DNA from: Blautia schinkii DSM 10518
Lineage (GTDB): Bacteria > Bacillota > Clostridia > Lachnospirales > Lachnospiraceae
Direction: 5' to 3'
Length of the DNA: 64,000 bases
Assembly: GCA_000702025.1 (NCBI GenBank)
Contig: JNKJ01000009.1
Coordinates: 62,001-126,000, forward strand
Below, in pieces: positions 15,827 to 27,870 of the stretch. The notes under the pieces were generated by a model, which was not told the DNA's origin, searched no databases, and saw only the letters and a list, made by a program, of their open reading frames with translations. Position numbers and translations under genes: made by a program. Position 1 is the first letter of the stretch, and each line of letters opens with the position of its first letter.

Positions 15827-16498
15827 TCATTTTTTCTTCAATTGCGCATGTAGCTGTATTCTCTCTATATTTTGCTCCAAAAGTTTGTTGCATTCCTCTT
15901 CCGCTTTCCTGCATTGCTCTAAAGTGCTGTCCAGATTTTCGCTGAGAATGCCTTTGGCAATCAAAGGATTGGTTCTGCTCAAATAAAGTGCATCATTCTC
16001 GGATAAGAGATTCTTATTGCAGGCACGTCTGAGCATCTGAAAATCGCGCTGATACATATCGTCATTAAAAAATAACGTATAGAAATGAGCCGGGTATTTC
16101 TCCGATCCCACAATCGGGAAAAGTTCATAATAATCTTCCATAGCATCTCCAAAGTTACTATGATAAGTCCCCCAGAATAACCCGTAATATATATCCGGCC
16201 GGGCAAAGGCATATTTGTTGAACAGCCTCCAGCCCTCCACATAGGCTTCCAGAAAATTCGTATTCCGATCCATAACCTTACCATAATCAGCCATATAATC
16301 TTCCAGGAATTTAACAGAGGCCACACTGATCAGTTCCTCCAGGCTTTGGAAATATCGATACATGGCTGCGGCAGAGAAGCCTCCATCCTTGGCCAATTCC
16401 CTTACCGTCAACTCTGAAGCCTTATGATTCTGCAATTTATTATAAGTCAGCTGTACCATACGCCTCTTGGTTTCATAACCCTTACTATATACTCTCAT
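15827..16498 (-). CDS. TetR/AcrR-family transcriptional regulator
   Basis: A 223-residue regulator with an N-terminal helix-turn-helix (residues about 10-58; LTVRELAKDGGFSAAAMYRYFQ) and a long helical effector domain. A GAGGTGAT box precedes the ATG at 16498. It lies upstream of the MttB-family operon in the same direction, separated by 262 bases that carry operator-like boxes; two matching boxes lie before its own gene. Autoregulation and control of the methyltransferase operon are inferred from this. Confidence 0.85.
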   Translation of the reverse strand: MRVYSKGYETKRRMVQLTYNKLQNHKASELTVRELAKDGGFSAAAMYRYFQSLEELISVASVKFLEDYMADYGKVMDRNTNFLEAYVEGWRLFNKYAFARPDIYYGLFWGTYHSNFGDAMEDYYELFPIVGSEKYPAHFYTLFFNDDMYQRDFQMLRRACNKNLLSENDALYLSRTNPLIAKGILSENLDSTLEQCRKAEEECNKLLEQNIERIQLHAQLKKK

Positions 16499-16529
16499 AT
16501 CACCTCAACTCTTCTCCACTATCTTTGTA

Positions 16530-16557
16530 AATATGTTTCCAGTTTTGTGAACACGTT
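16530..16557. promoter_or_regulatory. Two operator-like boxes before the TetR gene
   Basis: AATATGTT (16530-16537) and AACACGTT (16550-16557), spaced 20 bases, match the boxes upstream of the methyltransferase operon. The extended forms GTAAATATGTTT and GTGAACACGTTTA resemble half-sites of one operator. Confidence 0.5.
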
Positions 16558-16827
16558 TATTTTTATATTTTAAGCATAATCTATCCTATTAGCTTTGTCA
16601 ATCCTCTGTTGTAATTTTGTATAATTTATTAGTTTTTCCTTTGTAATTTTGTTTATTATTACTATATTTAATACCACTAGGGCAAGCGTGTCCTGCTTGT
16701 AGATGTCAACGCATAACCGCAACCACATACTCCGCATTTAACATTTCAGTATTAATCATATTATGAATGGCATCCAAATAATTTCTTTAACTTTTATCCC
16801 TCCCAACCCCATTTTATATGTACTAAT
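16558..16827. other. AT-rich intergenic region with a short direct repeat
   Basis: No gene seen. TTGTAATTTTGT occurs at 16609-16620 and again at 16641-16652, 32 bases apart. Its role is unknown. Confidence 0.5.
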
Positions 16828-17748
16828 TCATTTCGCCGGACTACAAATTTGTCTACGGAAAAATTCCGCTTCATCCCGATTACATTCTTCGGCTTCCTGC
16901 AGATTCATATTCAGATGGAACACATGCCCCATATAGGTTTGACCTTCCTCCCCGTATATCCGGTATTCTGCTGTTACCCCACGCTTTTTTAATAAATCAT
17001 ACATTGGCTCTGCTTTTTCCCGCAGCATATCATATTGCGAAGTCATTACAAATACAGGTGGAAATTCAGATGAAATATAGTCCAGTACTCGTAATTTATT
17101 TTGCAGCTTATCCCGGTTCTTCCCCAGATAAATATCCAGCAGATCCCCCATTGTTTTTGTGCCCTTTTTCTTTTTATTTTCTTCCTCTGCATCGGTAATA
17201 TCATACATTCCGCAATTTAAGGCTACGCCCCGAATACGTATCTGCTTCGGTGCTTTAAAGTCATACATTTTTGCAAACTCCGGATTGGAATAAATGGTAC
17301 AATAATGACTGGCTATCTGTGCCCCGGCGGAATCACCGGCCAGGAACACCTGGTCTGGATTAATATGATACCGGGAAAAATTTTTCTCCATCCACTCTAA
17401 CACCATATTAATTTCTTTTAGCTGTGTTGGGAATTTATGCTCAGGTGCCAAATGATAGTTAAAATTCACTACTGTAAATCCCTGCCTTGCCAAAAACATT
17501 CCATAATGAAAATATGCTTCTTTTGTGCCATATACATATCCCCCACCGTGGACAATAACAATTGCAGGCAAAACCCCATCGGTATTTTGTGGATAATAGA
17601 TATCCAGCAAATTAAATTTTCCACCGTCTGCATAAGGTATATTTTTCACTGCCGTTACCCCTTTTGGTGCAGTTAAATTCTTATCTCGTTTTCTGTCTCC
17701 TATTGCACAAAAGATCCTCACTTTAAGAGTCTCCCATGATATCATCAT
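16828..17748 (-). CDS. Alpha/beta hydrolase, HSL-type esterase
   Basis: This 306-residue protein has the oxyanion-hole motif HGGG (VIVHGGGYVYG) and the nucleophile elbow GDSAG of hormone-sensitive-lipase-like carboxylesterases, with a late GHVF segment that supplies a plausible catalytic His. No signal peptide is seen. The start at 17748 is chosen because AAGGAG lies eight bases upstream; the longer frame lacks a site. It is the last gene of the co-directional run that starts at the PTS gene. Deacetylation or ester hydrolysis of plant-derived glycosides would fit the neighbours, but is inferred. Confidence 0.8.
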   Translation of the reverse strand: MMISWETLKVRIFCAIGDRKRDKNLTAPKGVTAVKNIPYADGGKFNLLDIYYPQNTDGVLPAIVIVHGGGYVYGTKEAYFHYGMFLARQGFTVVNFNYHLAPEHKFPTQLKEINMVLEWMEKNFSRYHINPDQVFLAGDSAGAQIASHYCTIYSNPEFAKMYDFKAPKQIRIRGVALNCGMYDITDAEEENKKKKGTKTMGDLLDIYLGKNRDKLQNKLRVLDYISSEFPPVFVMTSQYDMLREKAEPMYDLLKKRGVTAEYRIYGEEGQTYMGHVFHLNMNLQEAEECNRDEAEFFRRQICSPAK

Positions 17749-17800
17749 TGCATTTTCTCCTTTGGCCAGACATAATATTATTTCCTTAAACAATAACCAT

Positions 17801-18340
17801 TCATTTGGAACCTATCCTGCTGATTGCCATAACAATACTGTCAATACCGGCCAGGATCAAGTAAGCGCCAATCAGGAAACCCACCGCAAAGAAGGAAATC
17901 ATCGGCCATATGATCATCATACAGCCTAAAACAAGCCCGATACTATTCAAAATCAAATCCACATAGTAGTATATATTTCCCACTGCAATGCGGATAATAT
18001 GTAAATGTGATAGTCTTGAAATACAGTGGGCAATAAACCAGATAGGAAGAAGAAGCACAACAACCCACTTCCCGGCGCCGGGGTATACCAAAAGCATAAC
18101 GCCTGCCATTACACTAAGAATTCCCGCTATCAGTGAGACGGCCGGTGCAAATCCGGTATACTGTTCTGTTTTCACATACAATATAATATCTGTTATTCCT
18201 GTAACAACGGCAGTCAGTCCATAGAAAAACACCATCCATGTCAATGCAGCATCCGTATGAGAGATGGCAAATACCCCTAAAAATATAAGTATGATTCCTA
18301 TTATAAGCTCAATCCAGCCAAATATGGAACGTTTTCTCAT
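17801..18340 (-). CDS. DUF308/HdeD-like membrane protein
   Basis: A 179-residue protein with six predicted membrane segments and the repeated three-helix pattern of DUF308, the family of HdeD acid-resistance proteins. Its ATG overlaps the FtsH stop as TAATG, so the two are translationally coupled, with GGAGGTG inside the end of ftsH. The tight link suggests a shared function in membrane stress or quality control. Confidence 0.75.
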   Translation of the reverse strand: MRKRSIFGWIELIIGIILIFLGVFAISHTDAALTWMVFFYGLTAVVTGITDIILYVKTEQYTGFAPAVSLIAGILSVMAGVMLLVYPGAGKWVVVLLLPIWFIAHCISRLSHLHIIRIAVGNIYYYVDLILNSIGLVLGCMMIIWPMISFFAVGFLIGAYLILAGIDSIVMAISRIGSK

Positions 18341-20169
18341 TACTTTTCACCTCCTGGGTTTAGAATGGCCATAAATTCATCGCCTGTGATGGTCTCTTTC
18401 TCATAGAGAAAACCGGCAAGCTCATCTAATTTTTTTCTGTTTTCTATCAGAATTGTTTTGGCTTTTTCATGGAGTTTTTTTATCAACTCCGCAGCCATTT
18501 GGTCGATTTCCTTTTGTGTATCAGGAGAGCAGGAAAGACTTGTATCTCCGCCAAGATACTGATTGGATACTGTCTCCATTGCCATCATATCGAACTCGTC
18601 GCTCATGCCATAGCGGGTAATCATCGCCCGGCATAGCTTGGTGATCTGTTCAATATCGTTGGACGCACCGGTTGTCACCTCACCAAATACAATCTCCTCT
18701 GCCGCCCGGCCGCCAGCATAGGTGGAAATCTTATTTTCAATCTCCTTTTTTGTCATCAGATATTTATCACCTTCCTCCACCTGCATCGTGTAGCCAAGGG
18801 CTCCGGATGTCCGGGGGATGATAGTGATTTTTTGAACCGGCGCTGAGTGGCTCTGCATAGCGGCCACAAGGGCATGTCCGATTTCATGATAGGCTACCAC
18901 CCACTTTTCCTGATTGGAAAGAACAGCATTTTTTTTCTGATACCCTGCGATCACTGTCTCGATACTCTCCTCCAGGTCCGCTTGATTTACTACCTGCCGG
19001 CCGCAGCGAATGGCTCTGAGTGCCGCCTCATTAATAATATTGGCCAGTTCAGCACCAGAGGCGCCGGAAGCCATGCGGGCAATCGTATGGAAATTTACGT
19101 CATCAGCTAATTTTATTTTATTTCCATGAACCTTTAAAATAGCCTCCCGTCCTTGTAAATCAGGCAATTCCACGGGAACCCGACGGTCAAAACGCCCCGG
19201 ACGGGTTAAAGCCGGGTCAAGAGATTCCGGCCGGTTGGTAGCCGCAAGAATAATTACACCATTATTGCCTTCAAAACCATCCATCTCTGTAAGAAGCTGG
19301 TTTAAGGTCTGCTCCCGTTCATCGTTGCCTCCCATCTGCCCATCCCGTTTTTTGCCGATAGCATCTATTTCATCGATAAACACAATGCAGGGAGCCTTTT
19401 CTTTTGCCTGTTTAAATAAATCCCGTACTTTGGAAGCGCCCATACCCACAAACATTTCCACAAATTCAGATCCGGAAATGGAAAAAAACGGCACGTTAGA
19501 TTCACCGGCAACAGCCTTGGCAAGCATGGTCTTACCTGTGCCCGGAGGGCCTACTAATAATAATCCCTTCGGCATGGAAGCGCCTATGTCAGTATACTTT
19601 TTAGGATTATGCAGGTAATCCACAATCTCGGTCAGACTTTCCTTTGCCTCATCTTCCCCCGCAACATCATCAAAGTGAATGCCTTCTGTGGACTGTACAT
19701 AAACCCTCGCATTACTCTTGCCCATGCCAAAACTCATAGCATTTTTACCGCCCATTTGCTGCATCAGCTTACGGCTCATATATTGTCCAAGCGCAATAAA
19801 AAGCAGCATAGGAAGCACAAAAGTCAAGAAAAAGCTAAGCAGTGGAGACATTGTCTGTTCAATATCAGCTCCAAACTTTGCTCCCGATTGATATAGCCGT
19901 TCCGTAAGTGTGGGATCATTCATGGCACCGGTTTTATAGATTATCGTGTTTTCTTTATCTGTGAAAACAATTTTTGAACTGTCAACTTCCACCTGTCCTA
20001 TATTTTTGTCCTCAATCATTCCCATAAAAACGCCGTAATCCACCTCTTTTACCTGCCGCTCTAACAGGAATGGTGTCACAATCATATTAAATAAGAGCAA
20101 AATCAATAGGACAATACCATAATAATAGATAAGTGGTTTCCTGGGGCTTTTTACCTCTTTCATATTCAT
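18340..20169 (-). CDS. ftsH: ATP-dependent zinc metalloprotease FtsH
   Basis: This 609-residue membrane AAA+ protease has two N-terminal membrane segments (about 13-34 and 108-129), Walker A GPPGTGKT (207-214), Walker B VFIDEID (263-269), an arginine-finger region and the zinc site HEIGH (428-432). FtsH degrades membrane and regulatory proteins. The start at 20169 has AGGAGG upstream. Its place between a GH3 glucosidase and a DUF308 protein is unusual, since the housekeeping copy usually sits with tilS and hpt. It may be a second, specialised FtsH; a genome-wide count is needed to say so. Confidence 0.92.
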   Translation of the reverse strand: MNMKEVKSPRKPLIYYYGIVLLILLLFNMIVTPFLLERQVKEVDYGVFMGMIEDKNIGQVEVDSSKIVFTDKENTIIYKTGAMNDPTLTERLYQSGAKFGADIEQTMSPLLSFFLTFVLPMLLFIALGQYMSRKLMQQMGGKNAMSFGMGKSNARVYVQSTEGIHFDDVAGEDEAKESLTEIVDYLHNPKKYTDIGASMPKGLLLVGPPGTGKTMLAKAVAGESNVPFFSISGSEFVEMFVGMGASKVRDLFKQAKEKAPCIVFIDEIDAIGKKRDGQMGGNDEREQTLNQLLTEMDGFEGNNGVIILAATNRPESLDPALTRPGRFDRRVPVELPDLQGREAILKVHGNKIKLADDVNFHTIARMASGASGAELANIINEAALRAIRCGRQVVNQADLEESIETVIAGYQKKNAVLSNQEKWVVAYHEIGHALVAAMQSHSAPVQKITIIPRTSGALGYTMQVEEGDKYLMTKKEIENKISTYAGGRAAEEIVFGEVTTGASNDIEQITKLCRAMITRYGMSDEFDMMAMETVSNQYLGGDTSLSCSPDTQKEIDQMAAELIKKLHEKAKTILIENRKKLDELAGFLYEKETITGDEFMAILNPGGEK

Positions 20170-20199
20170 AGCGCCTCCTCTTTTGCATTCTTTTCGTCC

Positions 20200-22455
20200 T
20201 TACTGATTCATAGTTTTGATCAGCCGTATCAATTCTTCATCTGTTTTACCGCAAAAACTTCTAAGGGAACGAATGGGTGAGTTGTCAACCATCTGCTCCA
20301 TCACTTTCCTGTCTTTTTCGTCTTTGGGCTGTTTTGAACCACCGCATAATGCTTTAAGGATATCATCTTTCAACTGCTCCCCGGCCTGCCTTGTCCTTGG
20401 ATGGTGAAGCAGTTCTCCAACTACCGTATTCATTGTTACTACAAATGGCAGCTCTTTTGTAGATTCTACACTCACAAGTTCAGACAATACTATTTCTCTG
20501 GATGAACGCCCAATTTCAATATTATAATTTCCGCTTGCACAATACCAATCTCCAAGTTCCTGCTGATAAACTGCAAAAGCACGTTTTCCCAGTACAAACC
20601 GTACCGTTTTTTCCTCTCCAGGTTCCAGGAATACTTTTTCAAATCCTTTCAATTCACGCACGGGTCTTTCTACCATACCAGTCTGATTAGAAACATAAAG
20701 TTGAATTACCTCTTTTCCCGGCCTGGTTCCTGTATTTTTTACATTTACCATGACCATAACTTCTTCCGTATCCTTCATGGATGTCTTAGAAACATTTAAA
20801 TCCGAGTATGCAAATGTTGTATACGAGAGTCCATAGCCAAATGGAAACAATACATTCATTTCCTTTTTGTCGTAGTAGCGGTACCCCACGAAAATACCCT
20901 CACGATAAGATACTGTGTGCCCGTTTCCCGGGAAGCTAAGGTAAGCAGGAGTATCCTGCAAGCGAAGGGGGAATGTTTCCGCAAGCCTCCCGCAAGGATT
21001 GGATTCCCCGTACAGCAAACGCACGGCTGCCTCGCCAACGCCCTGTCCGCCCAGATACATCTCCAGAATTCCTTTTACGTTTGTCACCCACGGCATCTCA
21101 ATCGGCGAACCATTATGCAGAACTACAATTACATTTTTCTGTACTTTTGACACCGCCAGAATTGTTTTATCCTGTTCCTTAGGCAGACGCATATGGGTTC
21201 TGTCATATCCTTCAGCCTCGTAAGAATCCGGAAGTCCTGCAAAAATCACTGCCACGTCTGCTTTCTGTGCAGCCTCCACTGCAGCTTCCATCAAAGAAGC
21301 CTGTTCTTCCTCATCCTTTGCAGTTCCATCCGCCAAAAAACCTTTCACATAAGTGACATTCCCGGCTGCCTCCAATGCGCTTGTTACTTTATACGCATTG
21401 ATATGGGAGCTTCCGCCACCCTGAAATCTGGGTTTTTCAGCAAATTCTCCAATAAAAACAACGTCTTGTTCTCTGGAAAGAGGCAGCACATCTTCATTTT
21501 TTAACAGCACAGCGGACTCGGTTTCTATCCGGACAGCGGTTTCCTGGTCCTCTTTATAATAAAAAACTTCTTCTCTTCTCCCGTCTATAAAGATAAAAAT
21601 TTTATTAAGTATCCGCTCTACGGCAATATTGAGATCATCCTCACTCAAACGGCCGTCTTTCACAGCAGCTATAATCTGCATATCCGTCATACCGTTCGAT
21701 CCCGGCATTTCCAAGTCCAGACCGGCCTCCACACCTTTTACCCGGTCATTTACTGCTCCCCAGTCAGAGATGACAAACCCATCAAATCCCCATTCTTTAC
21801 GAAGTACTTCCGTCAAAAGCCAGCGGTTTTCAGACGCATACTCACCGTTAATCCTGTTATAAGAACACATTACGCTCCACGGCTTTGCATCCTTTATGAC
21901 CTTTTCAAACGCCGGAAAATAAATCTCGCGTAATGTTTGTTCATCTACTTCTGCGGAAATACTCATACGGCGTTCTTCCTGATTGTTTGCCGCAAAATGC
22001 TTCAGGCTGGTCCCTACATTCAGATTTTGTACCCCTTTCACATAATTTGACGCCAGTTCTCCGGTCAGATAAGGATCTTCCGAATAATATTCAAAATTTC
22101 TTCCGCATAAAGGGCTTCGTTTAATATTTACCCCTGGTCCCAATAGTACGGACACATCCTCCGCCTGACATTCTCTCCCCAAAGTTTCTCCCATCCGGTA
22201 AAGCAGATCTTTGTCGAAAGATGCTGCCGCCGCACAAGCCGCAGGGTAACAAACAGCCTTTATACTGTCATTGATACCAAGATGATCTCCCTTACCCGTC
22301 TGTTTACGAAGTCCGTGTGGTCCATCCGAAACCATCACAGATGGAATTTGCAAGCGTTCCAGCCCCTTCAAATGCCAAAGGTCTGCCCCTGAACACATAC
22401 CGGCTTTTTCTTTCAATGTCATCTGTGAAATAATAGATTTTACGTCTCTGACCAT
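20200..22455 (-). CDS. Glycoside hydrolase family 3 beta-glucosidase
   Basis: This 751-residue enzyme has the GH3 (beta/alpha)8 domain with KHFAANNQE (152-160) and the nucleophile Asp231 (VISDWGA), the second alpha/beta domain, and a C-terminal fibronectin-III-like domain. No signal peptide is present, so it acts on sugars already inside the cell. A strong AGGAGG box precedes the start. It is encoded with a beta-glucoside PTS and a GH1 phospho-glucosidase, so the operon can cleave both phosphorylated and unphosphorylated beta-glucosides. Confidence 0.9.
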   Translation of the reverse strand: MVRDVKSIISQMTLKEKAGMCSGADLWHLKGLERLQIPSVMVSDGPHGLRKQTGKGDHLGINDSIKAVCYPAACAAAASFDKDLLYRMGETLGRECQAEDVSVLLGPGVNIKRSPLCGRNFEYYSEDPYLTGELASNYVKGVQNLNVGTSLKHFAANNQEERRMSISAEVDEQTLREIYFPAFEKVIKDAKPWSVMCSYNRINGEYASENRWLLTEVLRKEWGFDGFVISDWGAVNDRVKGVEAGLDLEMPGSNGMTDMQIIAAVKDGRLSEDDLNIAVERILNKIFIFIDGRREEVFYYKEDQETAVRIETESAVLLKNEDVLPLSREQDVVFIGEFAEKPRFQGGGSSHINAYKVTSALEAAGNVTYVKGFLADGTAKDEEEQASLMEAAVEAAQKADVAVIFAGLPDSYEAEGYDRTHMRLPKEQDKTILAVSKVQKNVIVVLHNGSPIEMPWVTNVKGILEMYLGGQGVGEAAVRLLYGESNPCGRLAETFPLRLQDTPAYLSFPGNGHTVSYREGIFVGYRYYDKKEMNVLFPFGYGLSYTTFAYSDLNVSKTSMKDTEEVMVMVNVKNTGTRPGKEVIQLYVSNQTGMVERPVRELKGFEKVFLEPGEEKTVRFVLGKRAFAVYQQELGDWYCASGNYNIEIGRSSREIVLSELVSVESTKELPFVVTMNTVVGELLHHPRTRQAGEQLKDDILKALCGGSKQPKDEKDRKVMEQMVDNSPIRSLRSFCGKTDEELIRLIKTMNQ

Positions 22456-22526
22456 TTTGCTCCTCCTTTGATTTTTCCAGATTATTCATAACCTGCCAAT
22501 ATTCACTAAAAGAATGCGCCGATATC

Positions 22527-22784
22527 CTATAAGTTTGTTTCAAAGAAAGTTTTTACTGCTTCAAAAGCTCTATCCTCATCAGCACCTTCTACTTCAACCT
22601 TTATCGTATTTCCGCACTTCACACCTAAGCCCATAACTGCCATTAATTTGGTAGCCTCAGCTTTTTTTCCATCTTTAAAAATTGCGATTTTGCTCTCGTA
22701 TTTCTTTGATTCTTTCACTAACAGTCCTGCCGGTCTTGCATGTATTCCAATTTCATCTTTAATAACATACTCAAATTTTTTCAT
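22527..22784 (-). CDS. ptsH: Phosphocarrier protein HPr, Ser46 replaced by Lys
   Basis: An 85-residue HPr with the active-site His15 in GIHARPAGLLV. The second regulatory site is changed: position 46, normally the serine phosphorylated by HPr kinase in Firmicutes, is Lys (TKLMAVMGLG). The protein should still pass phosphate from Enzyme I to PTS permeases but should not act as the Ser-phosphorylated CcpA co-repressor. This sequence type is, as I recall it, seen in other Lachnospiraceae. An AAAGGA box precedes the start. It lies between the cardiolipin synthase and GH3 genes, inside the PTS-led run. Confidence 0.92.
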   Translation of the reverse strand: MKKFEYVIKDEIGIHARPAGLLVKESKKYESKIAIFKDGKKAEATKLMAVMGLGVKCGNTIKVEVEGADEDRAFEAVKTFFETNL

Positions 22785-22803
22785 GTTTTAACATTCCTTT
22801 CGT

Positions 22804-22822
22804 TTTGTAAAGTGCTTACAAA
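22804..22822. promoter_or_regulatory. Palindrome between cardiolipin synthase and HPr genes
   Basis: TTTGTAA (22804-22810) and TTACAAA (22816-22822) form a perfect inverted repeat with a five-base spacer, close to the HPr ribosome-binding site. It could be a repressor site for an internal promoter or a small transcript hairpin. Confidence 0.3.
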
Positions 22823-22837
22823 TTCCGTTTTACTTTC

Positions 22838-24376
22838 TCAGCATAGTGGGGCAAACACCCGCAGCACTGCGTCCAGGAGACGTCCAAAGCTGCTGCGGCT
22901 AATCTCTTTTTCGCTTACCTCATGGCTTTTGGCGATTGTTTCCAGTGCATCTGCCTTCAGTGCAGCCAGCGCACTTGTGCGGTACATATAAGTGCCGCAC
23001 TCAAAATGAAGGTACAGACTCCGGAAATCCATATTGATGGTTCCCACAATTCCCGTATCGTCGTCTGAAATATAGCTTTTCGCATGGATAAACCCCGGCG
23101 TATATTCATAGATACGCACCCCCGCCTTTAAAAGCGGCCCATAATAGGACCGTGTAAGCCGGTACACTACTTTTTTGTCCGGCACTCCCGGTGTGACCAG
23201 CCGCACATCCACACCACGTTTTACGGCAGCGCAAAGCGCTGTCTGCATAATCTCGCTGATGATGAGATATGGTGTGAAAATATATACATAGCTCGTGGCT
23301 CTTGCAAGAATGTCAATGTATACATTTTCACTGAGCGCTTCTCCGTCAAGCGGCGAATCGCTGAACGGCTGTACAAAACCATCTGACTCAAATGCACCTG
23401 CATGGCGCGCATTTGGTTTGAATACACTTACGTCCTCTCTGGCATTCTCCGGGCGGTATGCATGCCAAAGCTCCAAAAACATCATCGTAAAATTCCATAC
23501 CGCATCACCCACAATACGCACCCCGGTGTCTTTCCAATGGCCATATACTTCGACGGCGTTGATATACTCGTCCGAAAGGTTAATGCCTCCATTGAACGCC
23601 GTATGGCCATCTATCACGGTTATTTTCCTGTGGTCACGATTGTTCATTACAAGGCTCATGAACGGGACAAAGGGGTTGAACATCAAGGTTTTGATACCGT
23701 AACTCTCCATTTCCTTCGCAAAGCCATTCGGCAATAGGAACAAACTGCCCATATCGTCACAAATAAGGCGTACATCTACTCCGGCAGCCGCTTTTCTCTT
23801 GAGAATATCGAGAATACTGTTCCACATCGCACCCGGCTTGATGATAAAGTACTCCATAAAGATGAAGCTCTCAGCTTTTTCCAATTCCTCCAGCATAGCT
23901 GCGTACATTTCCTCACCCAAGGGGTAATATGTCGTAGACGTGTTTTGCCAAACAGGGTATGCGCTGCTGTCCGTTATATAACGGCTGCGGCTGTATGTAC
24001 GCAAGTCCTCCTTTTGAAGCGCAGCGGCCGCTGTCATGTCGCTTCCCAACTGCGGTGCAAGCTCTGAGTGACGCACCGCCAGCCTTTTGCGCATTTTATT
24101 TGCAGGCAGTTTACTGCCGAACAACGTATACAATACGCCGCCAAACACGGGCATCAACATCACCAGCACAATCCAGCCAATCTTAAAGCTGGAATTGTCA
24201 TCATTTTTGATAAGATACAGAACGATGAACAGACTGAGCAGGCTGAAGGCGGCGTGGATCCACACGGAGTATCTCGTCAAGTTTAAAAGGAATACTGCAA
24301 ACCAGGCCACTTGAAGCAGAATCAGAATCGCAGTAATAAAAATACGTCCAAATAGAAATTGCAGTACTTTTTTCAT
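22838..24376 (-). CDS. cls: Cardiolipin synthase (phospholipase D family)
   Basis: A 512-residue protein with two N-terminal membrane segments and two phospholipase D catalytic motifs, HRKITVIDGHTAFNGG and HAKSYISDDDTGIVGT. It makes cardiolipin from phosphatidylglycerol at the membrane. The MKKVLQFLF start at 24376 is preferred by family comparison, though the upstream G-rich box is only fair. It lies 51 bases after the GH1 gene in the PTS-led run, with no terminator between. Confidence 0.9.
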   Translation of the reverse strand: MKKVLQFLFGRIFITAILILLQVAWFAVFLLNLTRYSVWIHAAFSLLSLFIVLYLIKNDDNSSFKIGWIVLVMLMPVFGGVLYTLFGSKLPANKMRKRLAVRHSELAPQLGSDMTAAAALQKEDLRTYSRSRYITDSSAYPVWQNTSTTYYPLGEEMYAAMLEELEKAESFIFMEYFIIKPGAMWNSILDILKRKAAAGVDVRLICDDMGSLFLLPNGFAKEMESYGIKTLMFNPFVPFMSLVMNNRDHRKITVIDGHTAFNGGINLSDEYINAVEVYGHWKDTGVRIVGDAVWNFTMMFLELWHAYRPENAREDVSVFKPNARHAGAFESDGFVQPFSDSPLDGEALSENVYIDILARATSYVYIFTPYLIISEIMQTALCAAVKRGVDVRLVTPGVPDKKVVYRLTRSYYGPLLKAGVRIYEYTPGFIHAKSYISDDDTGIVGTINMDFRSLYLHFECGTYMYRTSALAALKADALETIAKSHEVSEKEISRSSFGRLLDAVLRVFAPLC

Positions 24377-24427
24377 AGCAGCCCCCCCATCCATACCATA
24401 TTTTTATCATTCCTTCCACCTTCGGGT

Positions 24428-27737
<3,310 letters not shown>

Positions 27738-27785
27738 TTTTCCCTCCTTATGTAATCCAATGACTACAAGCACCATATTTTTAAG

Positions 27786-27851
27786 GCTTATTATAAAACT
27801 ATATTTTTTTGGTGTATTGTAATTTTTGCTTATTTTTTATAAAATATAAGC
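27786..27851. promoter_or_regulatory. Repeated GCTTAT boxes between the PTS and AraC genes
   Basis: GCTTAT occurs at 27786-27791 and 27828-27833, and its complement ATAAGC at 27846-27851, in the 133-base divergent promoter region. Direct and inverted copies upstream of both genes fit an AraC-family activator site. The region is very AT-rich, so chance is possible. Confidence 0.35.
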
Positions 27852-27870
27852 ATGAAAAGGAGGGGCTTTT

